Assembly: GCF_910594005.1 (NCBI RefSeq)
Contig: NC_057820.1
Span: forward strand, 4,159,001 to 4,223,000
DNA: 64,000 nucleotides
From: Cervus elaphus
Taxonomy: Eukaryota > Chordata > Mammalia > Artiodactyla > Cervidae
Direction of reading: 5' to 3'
A model generated the notes under the pieces. It saw nothing but the letters and a program-made list of their open reading frames with translations, was not told the origin of the DNA and made no database searches. Made by a program: the position numbers and the translations under genes. Positions 43,101-53,085 of the stretch are shown piece after piece (the first letter of the stretch is position 1; each line of letters begins with the position of its first letter).

Positions 43101-45749
43101 CGATTCGGCCCGAAGCCTGTGGCACAGACCTGTGCTAGGAGGCTCTCACAAGGAACCACGCGAGCTCAGCACAGGGCCCGGCACCCAGCGAGCCTCTCGG
43201 TCCATGCCAGCTATTTTTAGCGGCAACTGCAGAGATAAGAGCTGCAAAAATGAAGCGGGGAAGGGAAGTCTCTCTGAAGCACTGATATGGGAGCAGAAAG
43301 ACCAGTCACAAACCATGATTGGGGGGGTCGGGGAGTGGGGAGCACTCTCAACAGAACAAATAACAAATGATCAAAAGGATCCCGGGGTAGGTAGACGCTG
43401 AAAGGCCCTGCAGGCCCTCAAGTTTCACCTTCGTACAACTGGAAGCCGCTGCAGGCTGATGGGAGGTGACCTGTCCTCAGACACGGCTCCAATCCTGCTT
43501 CCTGGAACGGGCTGCAGGGCCCGGGGACCAAGCAGAGAGGCCAGTCCGGAGGCTCCAGGAGCTGTCAGGCAAGAGATGGACACCAGCCTGCGCTGAGGCT
43601 GTGAGAAGAGGCTAGCTTCTGGAAGATTCTGAAGATAGGGCTGCCACTGAACTGGACCCGGAAGAAGGCCCTGAGGATGGTACTTCATTTGCAGCCCAAG
43701 GAGCCAACCGATCAAGGTGTGAGATTTGGGTCAAGGGAAGTGGAGGAGTCCAGGGAATACGCACCGGGATGGCAGGGATGGGTTTGCAACCAGAGGCTGG
43801 ACCTCAGGACCAGCCCGCCACAACCCTGTAACGCCCATGAAGGCCAGGCTGACACCGTTCCTTCCACACTCCTTCACCGTCACAGGACGCGCATGGAGCA
43901 GAGGCTCCACACACGTCCATGGACAGCGCTTCAGGACCAAGTGAGGGGGGTCCGGGGGGTGGCCTCCGTGATGCTGGCACTCAGCTGAGAACCGGGAGCA
44001 GTGTCTCTAAGGAGCTGGGAGAGGCTCGAGATTCCAGGGCTGCGGAATGGGCACGGGTCCCCGAAGACGGGCTCGCTTGACCGACAGAAAAAAGCTAACC
44101 TAAATACAGGCAGGGCAGGTTTGGGGACGCGGGGAGAAGCGTGGAACGTCTCCAACGGCAAGCCCAGGAGAAGGGGCCGGCGGTCGGGCCCCAGCATCTG
44201 TGGGCTCAACCCTGCTCTGACATTTTAGACAAGGGACAGAGTACGGGATGATTCTGGTGGCCTGGGAGGATTCTGGAACAATCCCGCCCCCCCCCGCCGA
44301 TGGCGAGGGACGGCTGTGCTGCTGGAGAAGTGGTTCGGGGAGCTGGGGGACCACCACATGGAAGGGTATGGAAAGAGGAGGGAGTGGGCTCCCGTCTCTC
44401 CCCCCGCACTTCTCACAACGCCTGGAGGTGGCCACACATCCCTAGTGGTTATGGGCCAAAAGCCAGCCAGGCCTTCTCCTTCTAACACGGCCGAAAGCCT
44501 CCTCTTGCAGAGTGCAAAGAACACTCAGAGACCACCTGGGGAAGAGCCACCACATGCCTCTCTCTCCAGAGCCCGATGTGGATGAGTGCAGTCCAGCTGT
44601 GTTCTCCCTCGGATAAATGTCCCCAAAGAAACCTCCTGAGAGAAAGTGAAGTCGCCCGGTCGTGCCTAACTCTGCGACCCCGTGGATGGTAGCCCACTGG
44701 GTTCCCCTGTCCATGGGGATCCTCCAGGCAAGAATACTGGAGTGGGTTGCCATTTCCCTTCTCCAGGGGATCTTCCCAACCCAGGGGTCAAACCCCGGGG
44801 TATCCTGCACTGCTGGGGCACTCTTTACCAACTGGGCCCCCAGTGGAGAGACCCAAATGCAAAAGGTCAGGCATGGCCCGGTCCATGCGCTCCGCGGCAG
44901 AACCCACTCAGCCCAGGTCACACGAAGCCCAGGGTGTCGCGGGGACGCAAGGGTCAACAAGTGCCTGGCAGGGGCCACAAGGCCACAAAGTGAGTGGTGG
45001 CCGCGGCGGTGAGGGTGGCCGGGAGGACCAGGAGCGCCTGCCTGCAGGGCAGAAGGCGTAGAGAGGAGCTGCTCTGGCCTTCAGCACACTGTCCCCCAGG
45101 CAAAACCCACTCCTTCCTGGGCCGCCCTACTGCTGTCAAGGCTCAGAGCCGCCCGTGTCCCCCCGACTCCCTTCTGGGGAGTCCCCTGCGGGGCGCCGGG
45201 CTTCGCCCAAGGGGTGCACTAGACAGACACCCGCAGAGGTCACCCCAAAAGGCTGGGAAAACGGCCCGGGGGTGGGGGGTGGGGGGCAGTCAGCCCGATT
45301 CCCGCCCCCCCGCCCCGCTACTTCCTGCTGTGTGACCTTGGGCGGCTGGCTCACCCTCTCTGTGCGCCTGGCCCTGCCCCGGGAGGCGGGCGCGGGCCCC
45401 TACCCCCTGCCCATGGCCACCCCCCGCGCCCTCGCGGAGCCAGCACCCCCGCAGGTGCGCCTGGGGCCCCGCCGCTCACCCAGTTCCCGAAGCCGAACTG
45501 CTCGATGGCATCCAGCAGCAGCTGCTCCTCGCGGCTGGTCCAGCCGCCCTCGGCCTCGGGCCCCCAGAGCGTGAAGCGCCCGCCGTCCACCAGCTGGTAG
45601 CCGTGGTAGCGGCGGTGGTGGCCGATCTCGGCGCCGGCGGAGAAGCACTCGGGGCACAGCTCGATGTCCTGGCACTCAGTGCAGCGGAAGCGCAGCGGGC
45701 TCACCTCGGCCAGGCAGTACACGCAGTACTTCTTGCCGAGCTCCGCCAT
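33147..45749 (-). CDS. TADA2B: Transcriptional adapter 2-beta (whole gene, join of 2 exons)
   Basis: Exons 45749-45480 and 34160-33147 join in frame to 427 residues. This is ADA2b, the adaptor of the SAGA histone acetyltransferase module, which links GCN5/PCAF to ADA3 in the nucleus. Visible domains: a ZZ zinc finger with Cys 9, 12, 23, 26, 32 and 35 and His 45 and 49; a SANT/Myb domain (about 69-118, split by the intron after Trp-90); a basic coiled region (about 200-320); and a C-terminal SWIRM-like domain (about 345-427, ending GWISRDAS). Start context AAG-ATG-G is good. The human protein is 420 residues by my recollection. The extra seven come from an Ala9-Gly2-Ala stretch at 323-334, where human has a short NLAGS. 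The gene is head to head with CCDC96. Confidence 0.97.
36552..36866 (-). mobile_element. BovB LINE 3' end
   Basis: Antisense 3'-terminal copy, 'gttgctcagccgtgtccgac' to 'ttggatctccttgca'. It runs straight into an AT/CA microsatellite. Relative to TADA2B it is in the sense orientation. Confidence 0.93.
36867..36925. repeat. (TA)n(CA)n microsatellite
   Basis: A run of AT dinucleotides, then about ten CA units, then TATACATA-type imperfect repeats. It abuts the 5' (truncation) end of the neighbouring BovB copy. Confidence 0.9.
38300..38455 (+). repeat. MIR SINE
   Basis: 'gctgagtgacctggacgcgt', 'taacttctctgcgcctcctg' and 'ggggattaaatgaggtgatc' follow sense MIR order. Confidence 0.7.
40535..40850 (-). 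mobile_element. BovB LINE 3' end nested in L1M
   Basis: Antisense copy from 'cagttcggtcactcagtcac' to 'gatctccttgcagtccactg'. It splits the older L1. Confidence 0.92.
40851..41000. repeat. TA/TACA-rich repeat
   Basis: Imperfect repeats of 'gtatacataaagtatac' type (for example near 40863, 40886 and 40930) between the BovB and the L1 tail. Probably grew from the TATA-rich L1 3' end. Confidence 0.8.
41278..41400 (+). mobile_element. CHR-type SINE fragment
   Basis: 'gactggctttccctggtgct' and 'ggttcaaccccgagccaggg' resemble the tRNA-like head. Strongly diverged. Confidence 0.5.
44640..44848 (-). mobile_element. Bov-tA SINE
   Basis: Antisense copy, 'agtcgcccggtcgtgcctaa' to 'ttaccaactgggcccccag', in TADA2B intron 1 about 630 bp from exon 1. 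Confidence 0.9.
45315..45365 (+). repeat. MIR core fragment
   Basis: 'cttcctgctgtgtgaccttg' and 'ggctcaccctctctgtgcgc' resemble the sense MIR core. Very short. Confidence 0.45.
45480..45749 (-). CDS. TADA2B: TADA2B coding exon 1
   Basis: 270 nt, 90 codons: ATG at 45749-45747, donor gggaactgg/gtgagc. Carries the whole ZZ finger and the first half of the SANT domain (WTSREEQLLLDAIEQFGFGN). Confidence 0.97.
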
Positions 45750-46456
45750 CTTCCGCCGCCGGGGCCCCGCCGCCCCGCGCTCCAGCGAAACCGCCGCGGC
45801 CGCCGCCGCCGCGGCCGCCCCGCCCCAGGCGCCCGCTGCAGCCGGCCTGCCGGGCCGCGCGTCCCGCCTCAGCGCGCAGGCGCCCTCGGGCCGACCTGGT
45901 CGCGCACCGCGCAGGCGCCGCCGGGCGGGGGGGGTGGGGGTGGGGGACCCGGCCTGCTGCTCTGCGCCTGCGCTTCCCCCCCGCACCCCAACCCCAGAGG
46001 CCCCGTCGCTCTGGCAAGCGGGCGGAAAAGGAAGCCGCGGCGGGACGCGCCCCGCCCCCTTTCGGTGAGAGCCTACGCCCTCCGCCAATCAAAGCCGCCC
46101 CCCGTCGTCCGTGAGCAGCCTCCCATTGGTCTGCTCTGGCCTGGAGGCGGGGAGAACGGGGCGGGGCCCCAGGCCCTGGAAAGCGGGCGGAAAAGGAAGC
46201 ACTGCGGGATGTGCCCCGCCCCTTCTAGGTACGAGCCTACGCTCTCCGCCAATCAAAGCCGCCCCCCCGTCGTACGGGCGCGGTCTCCCATTGGTCTGCT
46301 CTGGCCGGGAAGGCGGGGAGGAGAAGGGGCGGGGCGTGGGGCAGAGGCCCAGCCAATCGCCGGGCCCCTCCGCGCGCGCCCCTGGTTGCCCCTGGAAACC
46401 GAACAGCCAGCAGCTCCCCGCCGGAGGGTCTGCGGCGCTGACCTGAAGGGAGGGAG
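45750..46456. promoter_or_regulatory. Bidirectional CpG promoter of TADA2B and CCDC96
   Basis: Only 707 bp separate the two divergent start codons. The interval is a TATA-less CpG island with five CCAAT-type boxes: CCAAT at 46085-46089, 46249-46253 and 46354-46358; ATTGG at 46125-46129 and 46290-46294. Several GC boxes (for example ggggcggggc near 46158 and 46326) are present. NF-Y and Sp1 binding is inferred from these motifs. TADA2B is a general housekeeping gene and CCDC96 a ciliary one, so the outputs probably differ although the island is shared. Confidence 0.85.
46016..46345. repeat. 165-bp tandem duplication of a promoter module
   Basis: Copy 1 (46016-46180) and copy 2 (46181 to about 46345) both start 'aagcgggcggaaaaggaagc'. 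Both then carry a C-rich block, 'ctccgccaatcaaagccgcc', 'tcccattggtctgctctggc' and a terminal GC box. CCAAT boxes are offset by 164 bp and ATTGG boxes by 165 bp. The copies differ at scattered sites, so the duplication is not recent. Confidence 0.95.
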
Positions 46457-48106
46457 ATGGACGACCACCCTGGGGACCCCGAGACGGAAGATGGAGAGGT
46501 GGAGAGTCTGGCCTCGCGGCTGTCCGGGGTCAAGGCCAGCTCCGTCCCCCCCTCCCCGGTGGAACCCGCGAAGCCGGAGCCGGAGACGAAGACCGTAGAG
46601 GCTTCGGAGGAAGGCGCCGCCGCGCCGAAGCCGGCCAAATCCCAGGAAGGGCTGGCGGTCACCGAAGCTGCTGACGAGGAGGGGTCCGAAGAGCTTGAGA
46701 GCCCGGCCGAGGCCCAGGAGGAAGCCGAGCCAGGGAAGCCTCGGGAGGCCGGGCCTGGGGAGCCAGCCGAGCCGGAGCCCGAGGAACCCGAGGAGGGGGA
46801 GGAGGAGGAGGGCGAAGAAGAGGCTGCGGCGGCGGCGGTGGCGGAGCCCGGGAGGAAGGGAGCCCCGTCGCAGGTCTCTCTGCAGCAGGCCACGGTCGGC
46901 AAGGAAGAGGCCGCGGCAGCCCGGGGCACTGCGCAGTTAGGCCAGGTAGAGGAGGACGAAGAGAGCGAGGCGAGCGAGGAGGGGTTGGAGGCCCGGGTCC
47001 CCCGGAAAGACGAGGACGAGCTGAGAAACCTCGACGAGGGGCTCGCTGTCGAGCCTCACGACTGGAGCGAGGAGGAGCAGAAGCAGCAGGAGCAACAGCT
47101 GCGCGCCGAGCTCCTGGAGCAGTATCGCGCCCTGGTGGTGGAGCGCGGCCGCTACCAACGCTACAACATCTACCTGCAGCACAGGATCTTCGAGGCGCTG
47201 CGCAAGAAGAAGGGTGTGGAGGCCGCCGCCGAGGCGCCCGGAGGTGACAGGGGCGCGGAGCCCGAGGCCTCTGAGAAAGAGCAGGCCTACCTCCGCCACC
47301 TGGCCGTCCTGGAGGACCTGCGGAAGCAGGAGGCCGACGACCTGCGCTGGTATCACCACGAGCTGGATCAGCTGAAGCTGCAGTGCCAAGAGAAGGTCTC
47401 CCGGGTGGACAAGGAGTGGCGGCGCTTCCAGGCGCTCAAGAAGCAGGTGGTGATGCAGGCCATGGGCAGCTGCCGGATGAGGGGCGGCCGCCAGGTCGCT
47501 CTGCGAGAGGTGGAGCAGATCCAGGCTCTGGAGGATAAGAAGGAGAAGGAGATGAGCGCCGTGAGGCTAGAGAACGTGCAGCTGAAGCAGAGCCTGGTGC
47601 ATTTTGAAACCAGGATGAGGACCCAGGAGGACCTGACCGAGGGCCTGCTCCTGATAGACTTTGAACAGCTCAAGATCGAGAACCAGACCTTCAACGAAAA
47701 GGTCGAGGAGCGGAACGAGGAGCTCCTGAAACTGCGCCACAAGGTGACCAACAACGTGCAGATAATAACTCACGTGAAGGAAAAGTTACACTTTGTGGAC
47801 ATAGAAAACATGTGTAAAAAGGCAGAGCTCATGGAGATTGAGGCTCAGGTGGCCCAGAAGAGGGACATCTTGACCAAGACTAAGCAAGCCCGAGATGGCC
47901 TGCGGCTTGACAACATCAGGCTGAATCAGAAGTGTGGGCTTCTGGGCAAGGAATCCCTCCTCCGGGACATGGAAGAGAAGGTGGACAGGACGGAGGTGCT
48001 CAACCAGCGCCTGGCGAGCCTGAAGCACCACCACGCCGGGCTTGTTCTGTCCTGTAGAGGCGTGAAGCAGAAGATTAGGGAGGCCAAGGCCTTTCTGCCC
48101 TCCTGA
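46457..48106 (+). CDS. CCDC96: Coiled-coil domain-containing protein 96
   Basis: A single uninterrupted frame of 549 codons plus stop, close to the human length I recall (about 555). The start MDDHPGDPETEDGEVESLAS has G at -3 and +4. Residues 1-200 are acidic, Glu/Pro/Ala-rich and probably disordered, including an E-run near 110-130. From about 185 to 545 the protein is largely alpha-helical coiled coil. The segment of about 359-528 (LENVQLKQSLVHFETRMR onward) corresponds to the CCDC113/CCDC96 family domain (DUF4201). CCDC96 pairs with CCDC113 on the axoneme near radial spoke 3/N-DRC and supports ciliary beating. Intronless in human too, as I recall. It shares its promoter island with TADA2B. 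No canonical AATAAA follows closely; ATTAAA occurs at 49088-49093. Confidence 0.95.
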   Translation: MDDHPGDPETEDGEVESLASRLSGVKASSVPPSPVEPAKPEPETKTVEASEEGAAAPKPAKSQEGLAVTEAADEEGSEELESPAEAQEEAEPGKPREAGPGEPAEPEPEEPEEGEEEEGEEEAAAAAVAEPGRKGAPSQVSLQQATVGKEEAAAARGTAQLGQVEEDEESEASEEGLEARVPRKDEDELRNLDEGLAVEPHDWSEEEQKQQEQQLRAELLEQYRALVVERGRYQRYNIYLQHRIFEALRKKKGVEAAAEAPGGDRGAEPEASEKEQAYLRHLAVLEDLRKQEADDLRWYHHELDQLKLQCQEKVSRVDKEWRRFQALKKQVVMQAMGSCRMRGGRQVALREVEQIQALEDKKEKEMSAVRLENVQLKQSLVHFETRMRTQEDLTEGLLLIDFEQLKIENQTFNEKVEERNEELLKLRHKVTNNVQIITHVKEKLHFVDIENMCKKAELMEIEAQVAQKRDILTKTKQARDGLRLDNIRLNQKCGLLGKESLLRDMEEKVDRTEVLNQRLASLKHHHAGLVLSCRGVKQKIREAKAFLPS

Positions 48107-50370
48107 CTCAACTGATGGGCAACTTCAGTCTCAGCAAACTCCATCCTTCACTAACTGCTGTTCTCCCTTTGTTGTCACTCTCGAAAAGGCCCCTGATGAC
48201 TGGGATGAAATTGTGTTTTATATTTTTAATTTTTCAGCTTCCAAATTAATGCTGAGCACAGAATTGAGTTAAATATAGAGAAAATAGTAAAACAGGTGCA
48301 GGGAAACAAACAGGGATGGCTTAATGTACCCGATTTCTCATAAAAAGCTGTCACAGACCTTTTTCTCTCTGAGCAACTCCATAATTTCAGTGTCCTGACA
48401 CTGAGGAGAACTGATCCTCCTCTATGTTCAAGAGTGTTCAACAAACGGGCAGAGTGCCCAACAAATTCCTGTGCACCAAGCACAAGAGTAAATCCTCTTT
48501 GAATGGATTGAACTGTGTGGTCCTGAATCGCTCGTTTCAGTTCAAACCTCACTAATTCCCTTAAAACTGTTTTGCATGTAAACAGCGCTAGCTTCTGGGG
48601 TAATCAACACCCAGGAAAAGAGGGATGAGAAACAGGGAGAAGAGCCTTGTCCAATGAAAGGAGGCTCAGTCTGTCTAACTGTGAATGTCTGTTTCTGGCT
48701 CAAGGACAGTCTTCAATGCTAGTGAAACATTTTCTTGGACCCACTAAAGAAATGCATTGATCTGTACCAAAAATGAAATTTTGTTTTCCAGTGAAGACAA
48801 AATGGTGACTGTATTGTGTTTTGCAGGTGCAAAATATACAGAGTGGTGTGACTGCTGAGTGTCTACAAGCCTTTCATTTTCAGCAAGATATTTTCAGATC
48901 TCAGACCATCACTAAGCACATGATTTTTTACTGTGCCAAATATTAACATGAAGAAACCCCTGACAGGTCTATCCCCTTAACCTGAAATCAGCGATGGCTG
49001 TTTTAAGGTCTCTTTGATGCTTTGGGAGTCAGGGGCTTTATTTCTTTGTAATCTTAGCTTGAATTTTGAGATGTGTGCAGATTTGGGATTAAAAGTATTC
49101 TTCCATCCCTAAATTTAAGAAGGATCATAAGAAGGGTGATCTCTTCTTCGGTGCTAAATACCTTTAGAAAACCCCACTGTACGCAGATGACTCAGTTGTG
49201 AGACTATCACGATAACTTTTGTCTTTCGATGACATTTTGTTTTTTAAAGCCAATAAGGACTGATTAAAATTCCCTAACTTCCACAGCATGAATACTCTTT
49301 TATAATATCGTACTTAGTCAAAGCACATAAACGTAACAGTGAGGACAGTAAAAAGCTTTGCCTTCCTGCTTCCCTTCTCTTTTTCCTCTACAACTTTTTT
49401 CATCTTCTCTGTATCCTATTCATCAAGACCAAAGTAAAACAGTGATTCCCTGGCGGATAGAACTTGGTTTTTCCTGTGCCTCAGACTGGGAACAGCAGTG
49501 GCCCACTCTTTTGTGGCTGGGGAGGCTTCAAAGACAAACTGGCAACAGACTCGGTGCCTATAGCTTTTATGATGAGTCTCCCGGCCTTTGGTTCACTAGA
49601 GAGAGAACAAGTATTTTCAGCTGACTTTGAACCACCGGCAATTACCCAGGTGGATTTCCTCATCAGCCATCAACCTGGTGACCAGTAGGTCTCTGAGATG
49701 TGGGGGTGTGGGTGTGTGGGTGTATTCAGTCATGTTTAAGCTGCAAAATTACCGATGTCCTCTCCAATTATGTTACCTGTGCTGAAGATGTTCCAGTTGA
49801 CTAGAAGGTAATAATCTTCTGTTAACTATTTCATAACGAAGTTCCAATAACTCACAAGCTGTTTCAGACAGACCATGTCCGAGGAAGAAAGCCAGGGACC
49901 CAAAAATCATCATCTGCCTCCCTCAGCGCCTGACAGCTGTCTGCAGGCACAGCGCCACCCCAGCCTGTGACCCGCCCGCCCCTCTGTGACCGTACCCCCA
50001 GGAGACAGAGGCCCTGGGAGGCAGACGGTGGGTTTATCATCCTCCCTGCTGACCACCACAGTGAGCAGGAGAGTCGGGCGCAATAAATTTGTTGGGTTAA
50101 TAACATTCACGTTTGTCTCATTTGCTGAATATATTTGTTACTTGAATTCCTATTACGTGTCAGGCAACAAGTCCCATGCCAGATTCAAAAATGATGACAG
50201 GTAGTAACGAGGATGTCTCAACAAAGCAGAGCCAATGAGGACAAGGACAGGGAGGCAGGCTAGTAGCTTTGGAAGGAGGACCCCAGAGACACAAAGTTGT
50301 CCATTCCAGCAGATCCGCCCCCTTCCTCGAGGGGACAGTTACAGAGCAGTGCCCCAGTCCGGACTAGAAA

Positions 50371-50510
50371 CCCCTAAAATTAAGATTCTTATGAACACCA
50401 AAAGGCTATAAACACCTAAAATTAAGATGATCCTTATGAACACCAAAAGGCTACAAAATGAACACCAAAACACCCCTAAAATTAAGATGATTCTTATGAA
50501 CACTCTTTGT
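50371..50510. repeat. Three-copy imperfect tandem repeat
   Basis: The block 'cctaaaattaaga' recurs near 50373, 50415 and 50475. Each is followed by 'cttatgaacac', and the first two also by 'caaaaggcta'. Spacing is about 42 and 60 bp, so the middle unit was extended by a partial repeat. Confidence 0.9.
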
Positions 50511-50779
50511 CAAAAAGTACAGGGCCTGAAAAATGGAAGCACAAGACAATCTAAATAATATGTCCATGAAACTAGCCTCTTGGTTTTCTGCTTTCTACAT
50601 TTTATCCTAATTTAGAAAATAAAACACACAACCACTTGCTAATCTTCGGGGAGATGGCCAAGGCCTTTCCTTAAGGGTAGAATCTTTGATTCTCGAATGA
50701 CTGCACCCATTTTGAATCATCTATGGCATCTCTTAAATTTCTTGCAAAATAACCTCACCGCAGACTCCCGTCTCATCCT

Positions 50780-50940
50780 CTCTCAAATCCTGGCCACTCC
50801 ACCTCCTCCATCAGGCAGGTGGCTCGGCCTGTGTGCGCCTCCGTCTCCTCGGTGGTCACTTCAGAGTTGTCCTGAGGATCAAACATACTTTAAGGAAAGG
50901 TTTAATGTAGTGCCTGGCACGCAGTTAACATGTAACATCC
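50780..50940 (+). repeat. MIR SINE, diverged
   Basis: 'gagttgtcctgaggatcaaa' and 'aatgtagtgcctggcacgca' match the sense MIR 3' half. Confidence 0.6.
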
Positions 50941-51502
50941 AACATACTAAGTATTCTCCAGCTGTCTCACCCCCACCCAACTCAACAGCATCTGAAAGAG
51001 ATTTGCCTTTACTGAGACTTTTCAAAGCTTTTAGTGTTCTTAGAAGCAACATTTTCGCAACACTGTTTTGACATAGCATTTAATTGAATTATGTAAATAC
51101 AATAACTACTACCATTGGCATAAAAAACTTGAGAATAATCAGTGACTTAGGCTCAACTCATGGAAGTAGCTGTCTAAGTGCCAGACAGCAGCCTACAGGC
51201 AAGGGAGATTCAGGGTGAACTAGCCTTTCTCTCTGTTTTTAAATGATCTGAACTGGATGAGGCTGCTGTTACAGAGGGCTTTTTGTTTCTTGTTGGCATC
51301 GGCGGCATAAGGGACACAGGCACTACCTGGATAAAGCCCAAGGCATCTGAAAAGGAAACACTTCTTCACCACTAAATGAAAACCATTTTTGGATGACAGC
51401 ACATGTGAAATTTTTTAGTTCCTCAGTGGAAATACATGCTTTTCTTTTCGTGTAAGTTCGTCTGCAGTCATAATTTAGATTTTTACCACTAGTCAGGCGT
51501 GC

Positions 51503-51712
51503 ATGCTTGCTCAGTCGCTTCAGTGGTCTCCGACTCTTTGTGACCCCACAGACTGTAGCCCGCCAGGCTCCTCTGTCCACAGGATTCTCCAAGCAAGAAG
51601 ACTGGAGAGGGTTGCCACTTCCTTCTCCAGAAGATCTTCCTGACCCAGGGATCGAATCTGTGCCTCCTGCATTTCCAGAAGATTCTTTACCCACTGAGCC
51701 ACCTGGGAAGGG
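51503..51712 (-). mobile_element. Bov-tA SINE
   Basis: Antisense copy from 'atgcttgctcagtcgcttca' to 'ctgagccacctgggaaggg'. Confidence 0.92.
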
Positions 51713-53085
51713 TGTCTTTTATAAAAAGAGAGTGCATCCACCCCCAATACTAGTTTGTTTTAAACTCTGAGATGGTCTTAGGGTGATGAAGCATGCAGAT
51801 GCTATGGATGAAAGGGACCCCAGGAGACGACTTCTACTGTGTCCCGTCTGAGGACCTGGCTCTAAGGCTTCCCTCTGCCGGCCACACCCCTCCTGTGCTA
51901 CTCCTGGTGACCCAGAGCTCACCCCAAGGCCTGGCTGGGGGGCGCCCGCCTCCCGGCCCTGCTGGTGCAGCACCTCCTTCCCTCTCTTGCCTTCTTGGCA
52001 GGCTGCACACTTCAGGGGGTGGTTGTCTTTGACCTGTCAGGCCCCTAGTTTCTCTTGGGAAAACACTCCCCAACTTCCACCCTTGCCACAGTTGGCCAGG
52101 GGTCACCCTTCAGGGCCAGCCATCAGGCACGGCTCTGCCTCCTCAGAGCAGAGGTCAGAAGCCCCAGAGCAACATGTTCTCTGGGGAGCCTCGGGCCAGA
52201 GTCTGAGTCCCCACTCTGCCACCACACAGCCGGAGGGGCCCAAAGCAGATGGCTTCTGAGCCACGCCTCCGACACGGCCGCGACAGAGCTGCTGCGGAGA
52301 TAAATGAAGTCATCCTGGAGACTGAGCCCCAGGCCTGGCGTGGGCGGAGCAGTGAGCGAGCCCCCAGCTGTCAACCCTCGATAACCCTCCACCAGCCTCA
52401 GCCTGCAGAGGGTGGAGACCACAGGGCAGTGGCCCGGAGCCCTGGGGCAGGCCGCCCGTGGAGAGGGAGGGCGCTGTTTCTGAGCACCGTGCGGGGCGCA
52501 GAGACTTCAGAGCAAACGGCCCAGAAGCCGGGCGCCTGAGAACGGAAGGACGGGCACACACACCAGCAACGTGAGCGTCCATCTCTCTGCCCGGCTCCGG
52601 GACCTGGTGGACCACGTCACGCTCACTGCCCCCGCGGTGGGGTAGCACCGCTGGTCTCCGCCCCCCAGACGGCGAGGGGCCACGGGTGCCCGCGGACACC
52701 GCAGGGCACCCGGCAGACTCAGGGTCAGGGAAAGAGCCTAGCAGCTGGCCCGGAGAACCTGACGCCCTGCTAGGACGGGTGGGGAGTGTGAGCAGGTGAG
52801 CGGAGCAGGCGCCGTGGGCCAGGGGACCAGGGGCTAAAGCTGCAGGCGATCAGGCTCAAGGGGCAGCAAGCCTGGGGCTCCCCTCAGCCTGGAAGGGGGG
52901 TGGCACTAACCTTCCTTCCGATCCCCGGACCAAATCACAGTAACCGAACCACCTCTTTTATTTAACTGAGACTAGTAAGTAACTGCATTTGAAAATATCC
53001 AAATAGCACGATGCTCAAAGTCAAACTTTACCATACTTTGGGGTGAGAACTCTAAACTTGAAACCAAATGGCAGTGAACATAAGC

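Larger units (their letters stand above)
34161..45479 (-). other. TADA2B: TADA2B intron 1 (11.3 kb)
   Basis: GC-rich intron with long chance open frames but no recognised exon. Repeats are listed separately. The stretches 34161-36550, 36930-38300, 38460-39960 and 41400-44640 contain nothing I can assign, apart from a possible degraded L2-type LINE at about 43400-43640. Confidence 0.8.
48107..53085. other. CCDC96-TBC1D14 convergent interval
   Basis: AT-rich, mostly unique-looking. The proximal part should hold the CCDC96 3'UTR. It also contains a three-copy short repeat (50371-50510), a MIR fragment (about 50780-50940) and a Bov-tA (51503-51712). No further gene is recognised; short frames near 49.4-49.7 kb lack any family resemblance. 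Confidence 0.6.

Noticed and set aside
45603..46598. 331-codon plus-strand frame across the bidirectional promoter
   Set aside because: Spans the antisense of TADA2B exon 1 and the CpG island, and overlaps the CCDC96 start in another frame.
49358..49688. Candidate small gene downstream of CCDC96
   Set aside because: Short overlapping frames without recognisable domain. May be part of a CCDC96 3'UTR or unique intergenic DNA.
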